NCBI RefSeq assembly: GCF_040515995.1
Contig: NZ_CP159485.1
Span: forward strand, 2,170,001 to 2,234,000
DNA from: Proteinivorax hydrogeniformans
GTDB lineage: Bacteria; Bacillota; Proteinivoracia; Proteinivoracales; Proteinivoracaceae
DNA: 64,000 nt
Direction of reading: 5' to 3'
Position numbers and translations under genes: made by a program. The notes under the pieces are model-generated. The model was not told the origin of the DNA. It saw only the letters and a program-made list of their open reading frames with translations, and made no database searches. Shown here one piece after another: positions 42,592 through 52,092 of the stretch; position 1 is the stretch's first letter; the number at the start of each line of letters is the position of its first letter.

Positions 42592-44301
42592 CTACATAAT
42601 TTTTAGCAACCTAAATCTGTTGATAGCTGCAGCTAACTCTTGCTTTCTTGGCATAGCTAAGTTGCCTGGATGACCTTTGTAAGATGAAATAGCGTCAAGA
42701 CCATTATGTTCAATAGTTTCATATACATTGTCGATAGTTTGTTTTAACGACAGTTCTTTTGGGGCAATATTTTTAGCGATATATTCAAAAATACAGGCAA
42801 TAGCAATGGTTTGACTGCTGTCAACTAATTGTTCTAAATAAGTTAGGTCTACAAATGTTTTGTTGTAATTTATAGATTTAAGGCCTTTAGATTTGACCTT
42901 TATACCCTTTTTCGCTGTGGGAAAGCTCATCTTACTTATTTTACGTAAAGTTCTTCCATTTGTAAAAAGGCTATCTTCCTTTTTTAAACCTTGGCGAAGC
43001 TGAGCTGTAGCAATTTCCTTCGCTGTTTCAGTAACATCTAAGGGCGTATATTCATCTAACATTATCACGGTATCTGCCACATCAAAATAATCACCACAGC
43101 CGCCCACCACCAAAATGGTGGATACTGAAAGATTATTATGTAAGTTTTTTACTTGGTCGATAAATGGGGTTATTGGCTCTTTATCCTGAGATACTAGTGC
43201 TTGCATCCTACCATCTCGCACCATGAAGTTTGTAGCGCTGGTATCTTCATCTATTAACAATAGATCTGTTCCTATCTCTAACGCTTCCATGATATTCGTT
43301 CCTTGTGATGTTGAACCACTGGCATTTTCTGATTGAAATTCTGTTGTATCTTGACCATTCGGTAAATTATTTATAAAAGGAGAAATATCTACCTTCTCCA
43401 CTCTTCTACCATCTTCAGCACGGACTTTTACAGCATTTTGCCTAGAAACTATATATTCTCTCCCATCTCCCAAAATGTGATTGTAAACCCCATTTTCTAA
43501 AGCTTTAAGTAAGGTTGACTTGCCATGGTATCCGCCTCCCACAATCAAGGTAACTCCTTGGGAAATGCCCATACCTTTTATAACTCCTCTGTGGGGCAAC
43601 TTAAAGGCCACTTCTAAGCTTTTTGGTGATTGAAAAGGAACAGCACCAGCACCAAGCGGTCTATCAGATACACCACTTTGACGTGGAAGTATAGATCCGT
43701 TAGCTACAAAGGCTACTAGGTCGTTTTTAATTAAGTTTTGTCGCAAAGCATTTTGGTCATCAGCCAGCTGTATTTGCTTCCATAAATCAGTTTGGTTTAT
43801 GTTTTGGTAAATTAGAGAGCTTTCAACAATTTTAGGAATATAGCTATGTAACATAGACCAAGCTTTTTTTGCAAGCACTTTTCTACCTGCTGCAGGCAAA
43901 CCTATCTCTAGTCTAGCTTCAACTTTTTTACTATCGATATAAACACTAGACCTTTCTAAAATTTTCTGCCCACATTTATCAATAGCTAAAAGTCCACTTT
44001 TTCCCGTTCCCCCGACATTTGAATATAATCGACCTATCTCATTATCGAAGACTCTTGTTAAAAAATCTGTGATCGCAATTTTTCGATGTTTAACATCATA
44101 AAACTCTTTAGGAAAAGCCGCCTGTGTTTGTGGTACAGAAACTCTAATGCGAGATGGAGAAGCAAATGGATCACCTTGCACATAATCAATATGTAGTTTA
44201 AACCCTTTAAAGTCATAAACTCCTGAAATGTCTTTATATGCTTTATATCCTTTTTTATCAATTCTGTTTAAAATCATTTGTAAGTCTTTATAGCTTTTCA
44301 C
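42592..44301 (-). CDS. ABC_ATPase family P-loop protein (COG3044-like)
   Basis: 569 residues, soluble. The N-terminal 240 residues are characteristic of the predicted ATPase of the ABC class (RIRVSVPQTQAAFP, RPLGAGAVPFQSP). The P-loop reads GGGYHGKSTLLKAL and the Walker B LLLIDEDTSATNFMVRD, followed by STILVVGGCGDYFDVAD. The family is widespread and poorly understood; a trypanosome relative binds RNA. The start is a GTG after AGGAGGCAG. It is monocistronic, upstream of and in the same direction as the crt unit but separated by a terminator. Confidence 0.85.
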   Translation of the reverse strand: MKSYKDLQMILNRIDKKGYKAYKDISGVYDFKGFKLHIDYVQGDPFASPSRIRVSVPQTQAAFPKEFYDVKHRKIAITDFLTRVFDNEIGRLYSNVGGTGKSGLLAIDKCGQKILERSSVYIDSKKVEARLEIGLPAAGRKVLAKKAWSMLHSYIPKIVESSLIYQNINQTDLWKQIQLADDQNALRQNLIKNDLVAFVANGSILPRQSGVSDRPLGAGAVPFQSPKSLEVAFKLPHRGVIKGMGISQGVTLIVGGGYHGKSTLLKALENGVYNHILGDGREYIVSRQNAVKVRAEDGRRVEKVDISPFINNLPNGQDTTEFQSENASGSTSQGTNIMEALEIGTDLLLIDEDTSATNFMVRDGRMQALVSQDKEPITPFIDQVKNLHNNLSVSTILVVGGCGDYFDVADTVIMLDEYTPLDVTETAKEIATAQLRQGLKKEDSLFTNGRTLRKISKMSFPTAKKGIKVKSKGLKSINYNKTFVDLTYLEQLVDSSQTIAIACIFEYIAKNIAPKELSLKQTIDNVYETIEHNGLDAISSYKGHPGNLAMPRKQELAAAINRFRLLKIM

Positions 44302-44441
44302 TTTTCTGCCTCCTTTTTACCCTAATATTTATTAACAACGGTTCACTCATTATCTAAAAAAAAAGCTTCGCATTAAATGCGAGCTTAAGTTAATTACATT
44401 ATAGTATTTCTCATATTATTTCTCAACATTAGTATTTAACC

Positions 44442-44729
44442 TTAGTCATCCCAAGGGTCATCATTATCACCGCCAAATAAGTTTGCTATTGCCTTAAACG
44501 GAAGTGAAAGAAAGCTAAATATAGTAGTTTTTAAAATTACAAAAGTAACTAACAACAACGTAAATGCCGCTATAAATAATCCAATCCCAACAGATACAGT
44601 TACAATAACCCCCACTATAAGAAAAACTACTGTTAAAATAAAAGCCGCTATCCCCAGTCCCAACAAAATAAGTAACCCTTTTATAACAGGGTTTGTGACT
44701 TCTCTTCCTTTAAAAAATACTCTCCCCAT
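44442..44729 (-). CDS. Small membrane protein, 95 aa
   Basis: Two long hydrophobic stretches (residues ~18-45 and 48-75) rich in Ile, Val and Gly, then a short amphipathic region (FKAIANLFGG) and an acidic tail DNDDPWDD. Function unknown. A GAGGAGG site precedes the ATG. It is divergent from the CofE-like gene. A partial hairpin (AAGCTTCGCATT/AAATGCGAGCTT) lies downstream at about 44363-44386. Confidence 0.65.
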   Translation of the reverse strand: MGRVFFKGREVTNPVIKGLLILLGLGIAAFILTVVFLIVGVIVTVSVGIGLFIAAFTLLLVTFVILKTTIFSFLSLPFKAIANLFGGDNDDPWDD

Positions 44730-44913
44730 TTTGTTTGCCTCCTCTAAATTTTAAAGAAACTTTTTTTAAGCTATATCGTCAAAACATATATACACTAACT
44801 ATATGAGGTGTAAAAGTATTAAAGTTAGCATTTTACAATAATTTTATGCATTATTATAATAATAGCCACTGTTTTACCCATATTATATATAAGAGGTATT
44901 AGGAGGGTAATAT

Positions 44914-45651
44914 ATGAGTGAAAAAACAGCCTTGATGTTAGGAGATGAGCAGGATATATTTCGAAAAAAAGATATTGACGTTGCTGATGTGGCTTTTGAA
45001 AGGTATGCTATTAAAACACATTTTATCACAAGAGGAGAAGATTACATAGACATAGTTAATCATTATGCTAGTCCCTTGTATAAAAATGGAGACACAGTCT
45101 TTATTGCTGAGAAGATTATTGCTATTTGCCAAGATAACGTAATAGATAAAGATGATATGAAGGTAGGGTTTTGGGCCAAGTTTCTTTCAAAGTTTGTCAT
45201 GAAGACTCCAGCAGGCTATTCAGTAGGCAACGAATATAAGATGCAGGCAGCGATCCAGTTAGCCGGCTTACCACGAATTTTATTTGCTGCAATTTTGTCA
45301 GCCATAGGAAAAATATTTGGAATAAGGGGCATCTTTTATAAAGTGGCAGGCAATAACATTGCAGGTCTAGATGGATTTTATGGAGAGGCGTTTGATGAGT
45401 ATTCACACATAGGCATCTTAAATCCTATAAAGCCAGAAAAAGTCTGTCAGGAAATAGAAGACAAGTTAGGAATCGCCAATGCTATTGTGGATGCAAATGA
45501 CCTAGGTATAGAAATTTTAGGCAGGTCAGATGGAGTACACTATTCAAATGAGCAAATGGAAAAAATGCTAAGAGATAATCCTGCAGGTCAGGAGGATGAG
45601 CAAACTCCTTTAATTTTATACAGGCCAAAAAAAGAAACAACAACCCAATAA
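44914..45651 (+). CDS. CofE-like protein (F420-0:gamma-glutamyl ligase family)
   Basis: 245 residues. The N-terminal half has KTHFITRGEDYIDIV and KNGDTVFIAEKIIAICQ, and the C-terminal half NAIVDANDLGIEILG, all of which recall the COG1478 / F420 ligase family. In archaea and actinobacteria CofE adds glutamate to coenzyme F420. No other F420 gene is present here and clostridia generally lack F420, so this protein probably uses another acceptor (inference). A GGAGGG site precedes the ATG. Its last codons form the first arm of the terminator. Confidence 0.72.
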   Translation: MSEKTALMLGDEQDIFRKKDIDVADVAFERYAIKTHFITRGEDYIDIVNHYASPLYKNGDTVFIAEKIIAICQDNVIDKDDMKVGFWAKFLSKFVMKTPAGYSVGNEYKMQAAIQLAGLPRILFAAILSAIGKIFGIRGIFYKVAGNNIAGLDGFYGEAFDEYSHIGILNPIKPEKVCQEIEDKLGIANAIVDANDLGIEILGRSDGVHYSNEQMEKMLRDNPAGQEDEQTPLILYRPKKETTTQ

Positions 45652-45675
45652 AAAGGGTTGTTGTTTCTTTTTTTA
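45631..45675. terminator. Terminator overlapping the end of the CofE-like gene
   Basis: Perfect 16-bp stem AAAGAAACAACAACCC / GGGTTGTTGTTTCTTT with an 8-nt loop and five T after. The stop codon TAA (45649-45651) lies in the loop. Confidence 0.92.
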
Positions 45676-45688
45676 GCAAGCAACTAGT

Positions 45689-46213
45689 TTAAAACTTTTC
45701 TGGCTCTGGATATTCCACTCCAAAGGTCTCCACCGTAACTTTTTCCATAACTTGATCGGTTAGAGGCTTGTCACTTGCATCTCTTTTTGTATTTACGATT
45801 TCATCGGCAAATTCAATTCCTTCAAACACTTTGCCAAAAGATGCGTATTGGCCGTCTAGATGTGGGGCATCATTAACCATAACAAAAAATTGGGAGCCAG
45901 CAGAGTTAGGGTCCATAGTCCTGGCCATTGAAAGAACTCCCTTAGAATGTTTTAAATCATTTCTATGACCATTTTCTGTAAATTCACCTTTTATGCTGTA
46001 CCCTGGTCCTCCCATTCCAGACTTTTCTGGACATCCTCCTTGGATCATAAATCCTGGAATGACTCTGTGAAAAATTAACCCATCATAGAATCCTTTTTGG
46101 ATAAGGCTAATAAAGTTGTGAACTGTGTTTGGAGCTATGTCTGGGTATAGCTCCCCTTTCATTTTTCTACCGTTTTCTAATTCAAACGTTACTACTGGAT
46201 TTTTCTTTTCCAT
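45689..46213 (-). CDS. Peptidyl-prolyl cis-trans isomerase, cyclophilin type
   Basis: 174 residues from the ATG at 46213, which follows GAGGAGGAA. The cyclophilin core is complete: GLIFHRVIPGFMIQGGCP (catalytic Arg), SMARTMDPNSAGSQFFV and HLDGQYASFGKV. No signal peptide, so it is cytoplasmic and helps protein folding. It is translated right after the upstream flavoprotein gene (stop TAA one base before the ATG). Confidence 0.94.
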   Translation of the reverse strand: MEKKNPVVTFELENGRKMKGELYPDIAPNTVHNFISLIQKGFYDGLIFHRVIPGFMIQGGCPEKSGMGGPGYSIKGEFTENGHRNDLKHSKGVLSMARTMDPNSAGSQFFVMVNDAPHLDGQYASFGKVFEGIEFADEIVNTKRDASDKPLTDQVMEKVTVETFGVEYPEPEKF

Positions 46214-46214
46214 T

Positions 46215-47810
46215 TTAAAATTCCTCCTCAATTTTTATTGGAGCATATTTTGATGCCAGCTGTTCAGCCACCTTGATTCCATCTACGGCAGCTGACATTA
46301 TTCCTCCTGCATATCCTGCTCCCTCTCCAGCTGGGTATAACCCAGCAATATTACTTTCAAGTGCATCTGTCCTAAATATCCTTATAGGAGAAGAACTCCT
46401 GCTTTCAACTGCTGTTAAAACTGCATCCCCTAGGCTAAACCCATTGAGTTTACTTTCTAACTCAACAATTCCCTCTCTTAGCGATTCAGTGACAAAATCA
46501 GGGAGACATTTATGTAGGTCTGTTAGCTTTACGCTAGGTTTGTACGATGGCACTACTTCTCCAAAGTTATCCGATGGCACCCCTTTGACGAAATCCTTCA
46601 CTAGCTGAGCTGGAGCTGAGTAGTCTGCTCCTCCCAATTCAAAAGCTTTTCTTTCAAGTTCTCTTTGAAAAAACATGCCTTTTAAAGGATGATCCGTTGG
46701 TAGGTTTTCGGGCATAACATTAACTAAAACTGCGCTGTTAGCGTTAGGCTCATCTCTATTATAGTAGCTCATACCATTAGTTACTAGATGTCCTTTTTCT
46801 GAGGCTGCAGCTACTACCTTTCCACCAGGGCACATACAAAAAGTATAAACTGATGGTTTGTCCTTTAGATGAACATTTAACTTATAGTCAGCAGCTGGCA
46901 AGTTGTACTTCTCATAGTCTTCGCCATATTGGCTAAGGTTAATCAAATTTTGCGGGTGCTCGATTCTTACGCCCACAGAAAAGGGTTTTGGCTTTATTTG
47001 TACTCCTTTTTTGTATAAAAGCTCAAAGGTCTCTCGGGCGCTATGACCTAAAGCTAGCACAGCTGCTTGTACTGATATACTTTTGCCACCGTTTACCTCA
47101 AGTTTACTTATCTTACCGTTTTCAATAAGTATGTCAGTTACTTGGCTGTCGAAAATTACCTGACCACCTAAGTCAAAGATAGCTTGTCGAAGATTTTTTA
47201 CAATCTTTCTTAATTTATCGGTACCTACATGAGGCTTGCTCATAAAGGTAATTTCTTCAGGGGCACCACATTTCACCATTTCGTCTAGCACTTTACGACA
47301 ACGAGGATCTTTAATCTGTGTTGTGAGTTTCCCGTCTGAAAAAGTTCCCGCTCCCCCCTCGCCAAACTGAACATTGCTGCGTGGATTTAGGGGCTTCCCA
47401 TTCCAAAAACCTTCTACACTAGAAACCCTGCGGTCAACCTCCTCGCCTTGCTCTAAAATTATCGGTTTATATCCCATTTGGGCTAAAACCAACCCACAAA
47501 AAAGGCCGGCAGGACCAGCTCCTACCACCACAATTGGCTTTAGCAATTTATTGTTACCTGGTTTTACAAACTGATAGGTTAAGTTAGGTGATTTTGTAAT
47601 CCCACCTTTTCCGATGTATTTATGTTCATTTTTTACCTCGACATCAACATTATATACATAAAATATATCTTTTCTCCTGGCATCTATAGACTTTTTAAAT
47701 ACTTTAAGTTCTTTGATTTGATCTTTTGAAATCCTAAGCTTATTACTAACAGCTTTTTTAATATCCTGTTTTTTATCAGCTGCAATTTTTATGTTATTTA
47801 TTCGTATCAT
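46215..47810 (-). CDS. FAD-dependent dehydrogenase, COG2509 type
   Basis: 531 residues. An N-terminal domain of about 80 residues (ISKDQIKELKVFKKSIDAR) precedes the FAD site VVVGAGPAGLFCGLVLAQMGY. Later motifs include NVQFGEGGAGTFSDGKL, ALGHSARETFELL and YPAGEGAGYAGGIMSAAVDG. This matches the widespread uncharacterised FAD dehydrogenases of bacteria. Electron partners are unknown. It has an AAAGGAG site and is 4 nt from the upstream flavoprotein gene; the three genes 49.05-45.69 kb form one operon. Confidence 0.87.
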   Translation of the reverse strand: MIRINNIKIAADKKQDIKKAVSNKLRISKDQIKELKVFKKSIDARRKDIFYVYNVDVEVKNEHKYIGKGGITKSPNLTYQFVKPGNNKLLKPIVVVGAGPAGLFCGLVLAQMGYKPIILEQGEEVDRRVSSVEGFWNGKPLNPRSNVQFGEGGAGTFSDGKLTTQIKDPRCRKVLDEMVKCGAPEEITFMSKPHVGTDKLRKIVKNLRQAIFDLGGQVIFDSQVTDILIENGKISKLEVNGGKSISVQAAVLALGHSARETFELLYKKGVQIKPKPFSVGVRIEHPQNLINLSQYGEDYEKYNLPAADYKLNVHLKDKPSVYTFCMCPGGKVVAAASEKGHLVTNGMSYYNRDEPNANSAVLVNVMPENLPTDHPLKGMFFQRELERKAFELGGADYSAPAQLVKDFVKGVPSDNFGEVVPSYKPSVKLTDLHKCLPDFVTESLREGIVELESKLNGFSLGDAVLTAVESRSSSPIRIFRTDALESNIAGLYPAGEGAGYAGGIMSAAVDGIKVAEQLASKYAPIKIEEEF

Positions 47811-47814
47811 TTAG

Positions 47815-49053
47815 CTACTCCTTTGCGGCATTTTCACCAGCTATAAACCCACTGCTCCATGCCCATTGTAAATTGAATCCTCCACAATCCCCATCTATAT
47901 CCAACAGTTCACCGCTAAAATATAGTCCTTTAACTATCTTAGATTCCATGGTTTTAGGGGATACATCCCTGACATCGACTCCACCGGCAGTAGTTTGTGC
48001 CTGATCCCATGAATTAAAATCCTTGACAGACATTCTCCAGTTCTTAAGAACTTCTACTATCTTTTGGATTTGCTGCTCAGTAACTTCATAGGCTAAAACT
48101 TTTATATCCTTAATATTAGCACATTGTAAAACTACCGGAATCATGTTTTTGTTAATAAGACCCACAAAGCTAAAGTCCAATGGCTTGGTGCCACTATAAG
48201 CAAGTCTTGTGCTTATAAGCTCCTGTAATTCTTTTTTAGAGTATTGAGGGAAAACATCAACTTCAACCCAAGGGGACTTACCTTTACTTATTTGTTCAAT
48301 GGCAGTCCTGCTAACCTGTAATATCGGCGGCCCAGATATACCATAATCTGTAAATAGTATCTCGCCGCACTCCACTCTCAAAGCTTTATCTTTCACGCCT
48401 ACAGAAACCTTTCCTTCAAACTTTACACCTTTCATCTGCTTTACGTACTTTTCATAAAGTTTAAGCTGCACAAGCGAAGGGTAAATTTCTGTAAGACGGT
48501 GCCCAAGCTTTTCAGCTAATACATAGCCACTGCCATTTGACCCTAGTTGAGGGCTTGCCTTTCCCCCTGTGGCTATAATGACGGAATCTCCTTTTAGCTG
48601 TCCCGACTTGGTTTTTACAATAAAGCCGGGCCTTGTGGGTACAATATCTAATACTTCAGTATCACACTTCTCCATTATATTTAAAGCTGCAATCTCATAT
48701 CTTAAAACATCTAATACGCTAGATGATTGTAGCGAGTAAGGATATACTTTTCCTTCCCCTTCAACCTTTGGGGTTATCCCTAGAAAGTCAAAGAAATCAA
48801 TTGTTTGCTTGTAGTCAAAACTATGTAAAGCGCCCAGTGCAAACTTAGGGTCGGTGCCGTGGAAAAAACTTATATCCATATTTGTGTTAGTTAAATTACA
48901 CCTGCCATTACCAGTTGCTAAAAGTTTTTTGCCTATACGGTTTAACCTTTCTAAAATAACAACCTTTGCGCCCTGTCTGGCAGCTGATATGGCGGCTATC
49001 ATTCCAGAAGCGCCTCCTCCAACCACGATAACGCTTTTCACATCTCTCATCAT
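47815..49053 (-). CDS. BaiN/HI0933-like flavoprotein
   Basis: 412 residues. The dinucleotide site VVGGGASGMIAAISAARQG is at the N-terminus, with LATGNGRCNLTN soon after and the C-terminal GELLDIDGDCGGFNLQWAWSSG, all hallmarks of the COG2081 family. Relatives include BaiN, reported in bile-acid metabolism, but most members are uncharacterised. Two adjacent ATG codons follow AAGGAGACTT. It is the first gene of the flavoprotein-cyclophilin operon. Confidence 0.87.
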   Translation of the reverse strand: MMRDVKSVIVVGGGASGMIAAISAARQGAKVVILERLNRIGKKLLATGNGRCNLTNTNMDISFFHGTDPKFALGALHSFDYKQTIDFFDFLGITPKVEGEGKVYPYSLQSSSVLDVLRYEIAALNIMEKCDTEVLDIVPTRPGFIVKTKSGQLKGDSVIIATGGKASPQLGSNGSGYVLAEKLGHRLTEIYPSLVQLKLYEKYVKQMKGVKFEGKVSVGVKDKALRVECGEILFTDYGISGPPILQVSRTAIEQISKGKSPWVEVDVFPQYSKKELQELISTRLAYSGTKPLDFSFVGLINKNMIPVVLQCANIKDIKVLAYEVTEQQIQKIVEVLKNWRMSVKDFNSWDQAQTTAGGVDVRDVSPKTMESKIVKGLYFSGELLDIDGDCGGFNLQWAWSSGFIAGENAAKE

Positions 49054-49149
49054 AAGTCTCCTTATCTCATTTGTTTGCTTACTTGATTATAAACAATTTG
49101 CCCCTTAAATTCAAACCTATCTCATGAAAACCTTAAACTTAATTTTATT

Positions 49150-49178
49150 ATGACAACTAAGTAACTTTGTGGTATAAT
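49150..49178 (+). promoter_or_regulatory. Sigma-A promoter of glutamine synthetase gene
   Basis: ATGACA (49150-49155), 17-nt spacer, TATAAT (49173-49178), 38 nt upstream of the start codon. Confidence 0.7.
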
Positions 49179-49216
49179 CCATAAAATATAAATAATTTTT
49201 AAGGAGATGATGGTCC

Positions 49217-51109
49217 TTGTCTGACACGATTTATTATATTGATCCTAAAAGACATAGCTTGCAAGAAATAAGTACTATGCTTAAAAACAATCCTCAGGTC
49301 AAATTTGTTTCGGTAATGGGTGTTGACTTAGGTGGAAATACCACTGATGCTAAAATACCAATAGAAATCTTTTTAACCGATATGGAAGGCTTTTTAAAAA
49401 ACGGGGTTCAAACAGACGGTTCCTCTGTTGTTTTGCCAGAGATAGCCACTTTAGGAGACGCAAAAGTGGATTTGCTTCCAGACACAGAGAGCAGTTGGTT
49501 TGTTGATTACAATTATGATAACCCTTATGATGAAAAACGCTATGTAGGAACCTTGAGAATTCCTGCTTTTTTAGTACATAACGGTAATTTTGTGGACTCT
49601 AGATCAATTTTAAAAAGATCTCTTAATTTCTTTGAAGAAAAAGTAAGAGAAGCATTAAAGGAGCATCCACACCTGTTAACAAACATAGGTATTGACGATG
49701 CTAGTAACATAGAGGAGTTTCTTTTTACTGCAGCAACTGAATTGGAGTTTTGGGTTAAAACTCCTGAAGATAGCGAAGATATCGAAAAGCTATCTACTTC
49801 GCAAAACCTAAAAGAGCAGTACTGGAAAAGAACGCAAGGGACGGTTCGTACTGCCTTAGAAAAAACTATTGAACTTATGGGCAAGTATGGAATCGAACCG
49901 GAGATGGGCCACAAGGAAGTGGGTGGCATTAACAGTACAATAGGTATAAACGGTAAACAAAATCATGTTGTCGAGCAGTTAGAAATTGACTGGAAATACT
50001 CCGATGCCCTTCAAGCGGGGGATAATGAAATATTAGTCCGTGAACTTGTGTACGATACCTTTACCTCCTTTGGCTTAGAGGTAACTTTTGCTGCAAAACC
50101 AATCGCTGATGTAGCGGGAAGTGGTGAGCACACTCACATGGGTGTTGCTGTTAAGCTTAATAACGGTAAGATAATAAATTTGTTTTCTCCAAAAGAAATG
50201 GACAATGACTATCTTAGTTTAATTGGGTATGGAGGGTTGTTAGGTCTTCTTAAAAACTATGAAGCTATCAATCCTTTTGTAACTAGCTCCACCGATGCGT
50301 TTAATCGCCTAAAACCAGGCTTTGAAGCCCCGGTTTGTACTGTTGCTTCTTTAGGTAATGATGTAAAAACGCCGTCTAGAAATCGGTCTATACTTGTTGG
50401 CCTTATTCGGGACTTAACAAATCCTATGGCCACCAGGTTTGAACTAAGATCACCAAACCCACTGTCAAATACCTATCTGGTAATGGCGTCTAGCTATCAA
50501 GGAATGCTAGATGGAATATTAGCAACGATGCATATCGAAGACCCGCAAACATTAGAAAACGAGATTTCTAAATCAGCTCAAACAGAGGGTATATACCTAG
50601 AACAAAATCGCCAGTATAGATGTGAACAAGACATATTCCACGATTTTTCTGCCCATGAACGAAGTAATCTTTTTGGCAAAACGCCAGAAACAGTTTGGGA
50701 TAATTTCCACTTTTTTCAACAAAACGAAGAAAAACAAGCTACGTTGCTTAATGGTAATGTATTTACAAAAGCTTTGATTTCCTCATATAAAACTGCCACT
50801 TTAGATCGCTGGAAAGAAGAACTTTTACACAGAATTATCCCCAGCAATATGGAAGTAGTGCGCGAGTTTGTTAAAAGCCACAACATCGAAGGTAGCACAG
50901 ATTTGGATGTAGTACGCTGGGAAAAAATATTAAAGCTTAGAAGTTATTTAGTAAAGGATAGTCTAGAGCAAAGTTCTCTGTTTACAAGACTCAGAGATGC
51001 TCTAAATGATGGGCAGTTAGATAAAGCCTCGGAGTTACAAAAAGAGATGAACTGTATCATGTCAGAACTACGCAACCTATATTCCTCTTATAAAAGAAAC
51101 CTTATATAG
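49217..51109 (+). CDS. Glutamine synthetase, long form
   Basis: 630 residues, about 180 longer than ordinary type I enzyme. Catalytic features are present: the metal Glu in ATELEFWV and PEMGHKEVGGIN, the ATP/glutamate region VAGSGEHTHMGV, and NRSILVGLI with ATRFELRSPNP. The C-terminal 150 residues are helical and charged (YKTATLDRWKEEL) with no similarity I can name. It makes glutamine from glutamate and ammonia. The start is a TTG at 49217 with AAGGAG at 49201-49206; no ATG in frame lies close. It is monocistronic with sigma-A promoter and terminator. Confidence 0.87.
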   Translation: MSDTIYYIDPKRHSLQEISTMLKNNPQVKFVSVMGVDLGGNTTDAKIPIEIFLTDMEGFLKNGVQTDGSSVVLPEIATLGDAKVDLLPDTESSWFVDYNYDNPYDEKRYVGTLRIPAFLVHNGNFVDSRSILKRSLNFFEEKVREALKEHPHLLTNIGIDDASNIEEFLFTAATELEFWVKTPEDSEDIEKLSTSQNLKEQYWKRTQGTVRTALEKTIELMGKYGIEPEMGHKEVGGINSTIGINGKQNHVVEQLEIDWKYSDALQAGDNEILVRELVYDTFTSFGLEVTFAAKPIADVAGSGEHTHMGVAVKLNNGKIINLFSPKEMDNDYLSLIGYGGLLGLLKNYEAINPFVTSSTDAFNRLKPGFEAPVCTVASLGNDVKTPSRNRSILVGLIRDLTNPMATRFELRSPNPLSNTYLVMASSYQGMLDGILATMHIEDPQTLENEISKSAQTEGIYLEQNRQYRCEQDIFHDFSAHERSNLFGKTPETVWDNFHFFQQNEEKQATLLNGNVFTKALISSYKTATLDRWKEELLHRIIPSNMEVVREFVKSHNIEGSTDLDVVRWEKILKLRSYLVKDSLEQSSLFTRLRDALNDGQLDKASELQKEMNCIMSELRNLYSSYKRNLI

Positions 51110-51110
51110 A

Positions 51111-51147
51111 AAAAATGCTCCACCTTATAATTAGGTGGAGCATTTTT
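51111..51147. terminator. Bidirectional terminator shared by glutamine synthetase and GIY-YIG genes
   Basis: Perfect 14-bp stem AAAAATGCTCCACC / GGTGGAGCATTTTT with a 9-nt loop and T-runs on both strands. The stop codon of the minus-strand gene (51131-51133) lies in the loop. Confidence 0.92.
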
Positions 51148-51400
51148 TTATTAAAATTAATTTTTCTTTTGCAGCCTTTGAAAGCTGTTTAATCTCCCAT
51201 TCCCTCTTTTGCGCTTCACTTTGATTTGTGTGCTGTTCAAAATAAACTAGCTTTACCGGTAATCTTGGAGCAGTATATTTAGCCCCTTTACCACTGTTAT
51301 GAACTTTTAACCTTTTCTTTAAATCAGTTGTCCAGCCAGTATAGAGCGTATTGTCTGAACATCTCAGCATATATATATAACAGCTTTTTTTACTCAACAA
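51131..51400 (-). CDS. GIY-YIG domain protein, UPF0213 type
   Basis: 89 residues, a single GIY-YIG domain: [18 protein letters not shown], then [17 protein letters not shown] and a conserved Glu in KREWEIKQL. The family resembles nucleases but its small bacterial members (YazA/YhbQ) have uncertain roles, possibly in DNA repair. The start is a TTG with AAGGA upstream, inside the end of the VTT gene, so the two are coupled. Its last codons encode half of the terminator stem. Confidence 0.87.
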   Translation of the reverse strand: MLSKKSCYIYMLRCSDNTLYTGWTTDLKKRLKVHNSGKGAKYTAPRLPVKLVYFEQHTNQSEAQKREWEIKQLSKAAKEKLILIKKCST

Positions 51401-52049
51401 TTTTAGTCTTTTTCCTTATCACATTTACAAAAAGTAACATTACACACATCAAAGCTATAGATATTACCACACCAAGAGGATTTTCCTTAGCATCAGCAAC
51501 TGATGTAGAAAAATAAACCATTACTGCTAAAAAAGGTAACTTGCCCAAAAAAGTGGCTAAAGCATATTCTTTAAAGCTTATCACTGACAATCCCGAAACA
51601 TAGTTTAAAAGTGCATATGGAAATATAGGGATCAGTCTTAAGTAAAGCATTACCATAAACCCATGTTCTCCTATCTTATCAGAGTACTTCTTGATTTTTC
51701 CGTTTGCATCGATAAATTTTTCCACTTTCTCCTTGCCTAGCTTTCTTGCAATAATAAAGCATAAGTGAGCTGATAAATTAAAACCTATTAGCACGTAAAT
51801 TAAACCCCTAAAAAAACCAAATAACGGTCCAGCTAAAAGAGTCAGCGCAGATGCGGGCAACGAAATTAGCACGAAAGAAACATACACAAAAATGTAAATA
51901 AAGGGTGTCCATGGATTTGTACGTTGTTGATAGAAAAATTCCGTAAGGTTTTCCATGTTTCCTCTACTATGTGATATAACATATAGTGCAAAAATAAATA
52001 TTATAGATAGAACTATTGCATACTTGAATTTATTGATGAATTTTTTCAT
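51390..52049 (-). CDS. TVP38/TMEM64 family membrane protein (VTT domain)
   Basis: 219 residues with about five membrane helices. The VTT/SNARE-associated pattern is visible: [19 protein letters not shown], then [13 protein letters not shown] and [20 protein letters not shown]. Relatives (DedA superfamily) move or scramble lipids or ions. It ends in a basic tail. It lies 43 nt after the MntR-like regulator and overlaps the GIY-YIG gene by 11 nt. Confidence 0.87.
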   Translation of the reverse strand: MKKFINKFKYAIVLSIIFIFALYVISHSRGNMENLTEFFYQQRTNPWTPFIYIFVYVSFVLISLPASALTLLAGPLFGFFRGLIYVLIGFNLSAHLCFIIARKLGKEKVEKFIDANGKIKKYSDKIGEHGFMVMLYLRLIPIFPYALLNYVSGLSVISFKEYALATFLGKLPFLAVMVYFSTSVADAKENPLGVVISIALMCVMLLFVNVIRKKTKIVE

Positions 52050-52092
52050 ACTACCACACCCTTACTGTACTTATGCATAGGTTTTTTAGGTG

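Noticed and set aside
44302-44441. Small RNA or riboswitch in the gap beside the ABC-class ATPase gene.
   Set aside because: Only a short imperfect hairpin is visible; nothing matches a known riboswitch core.
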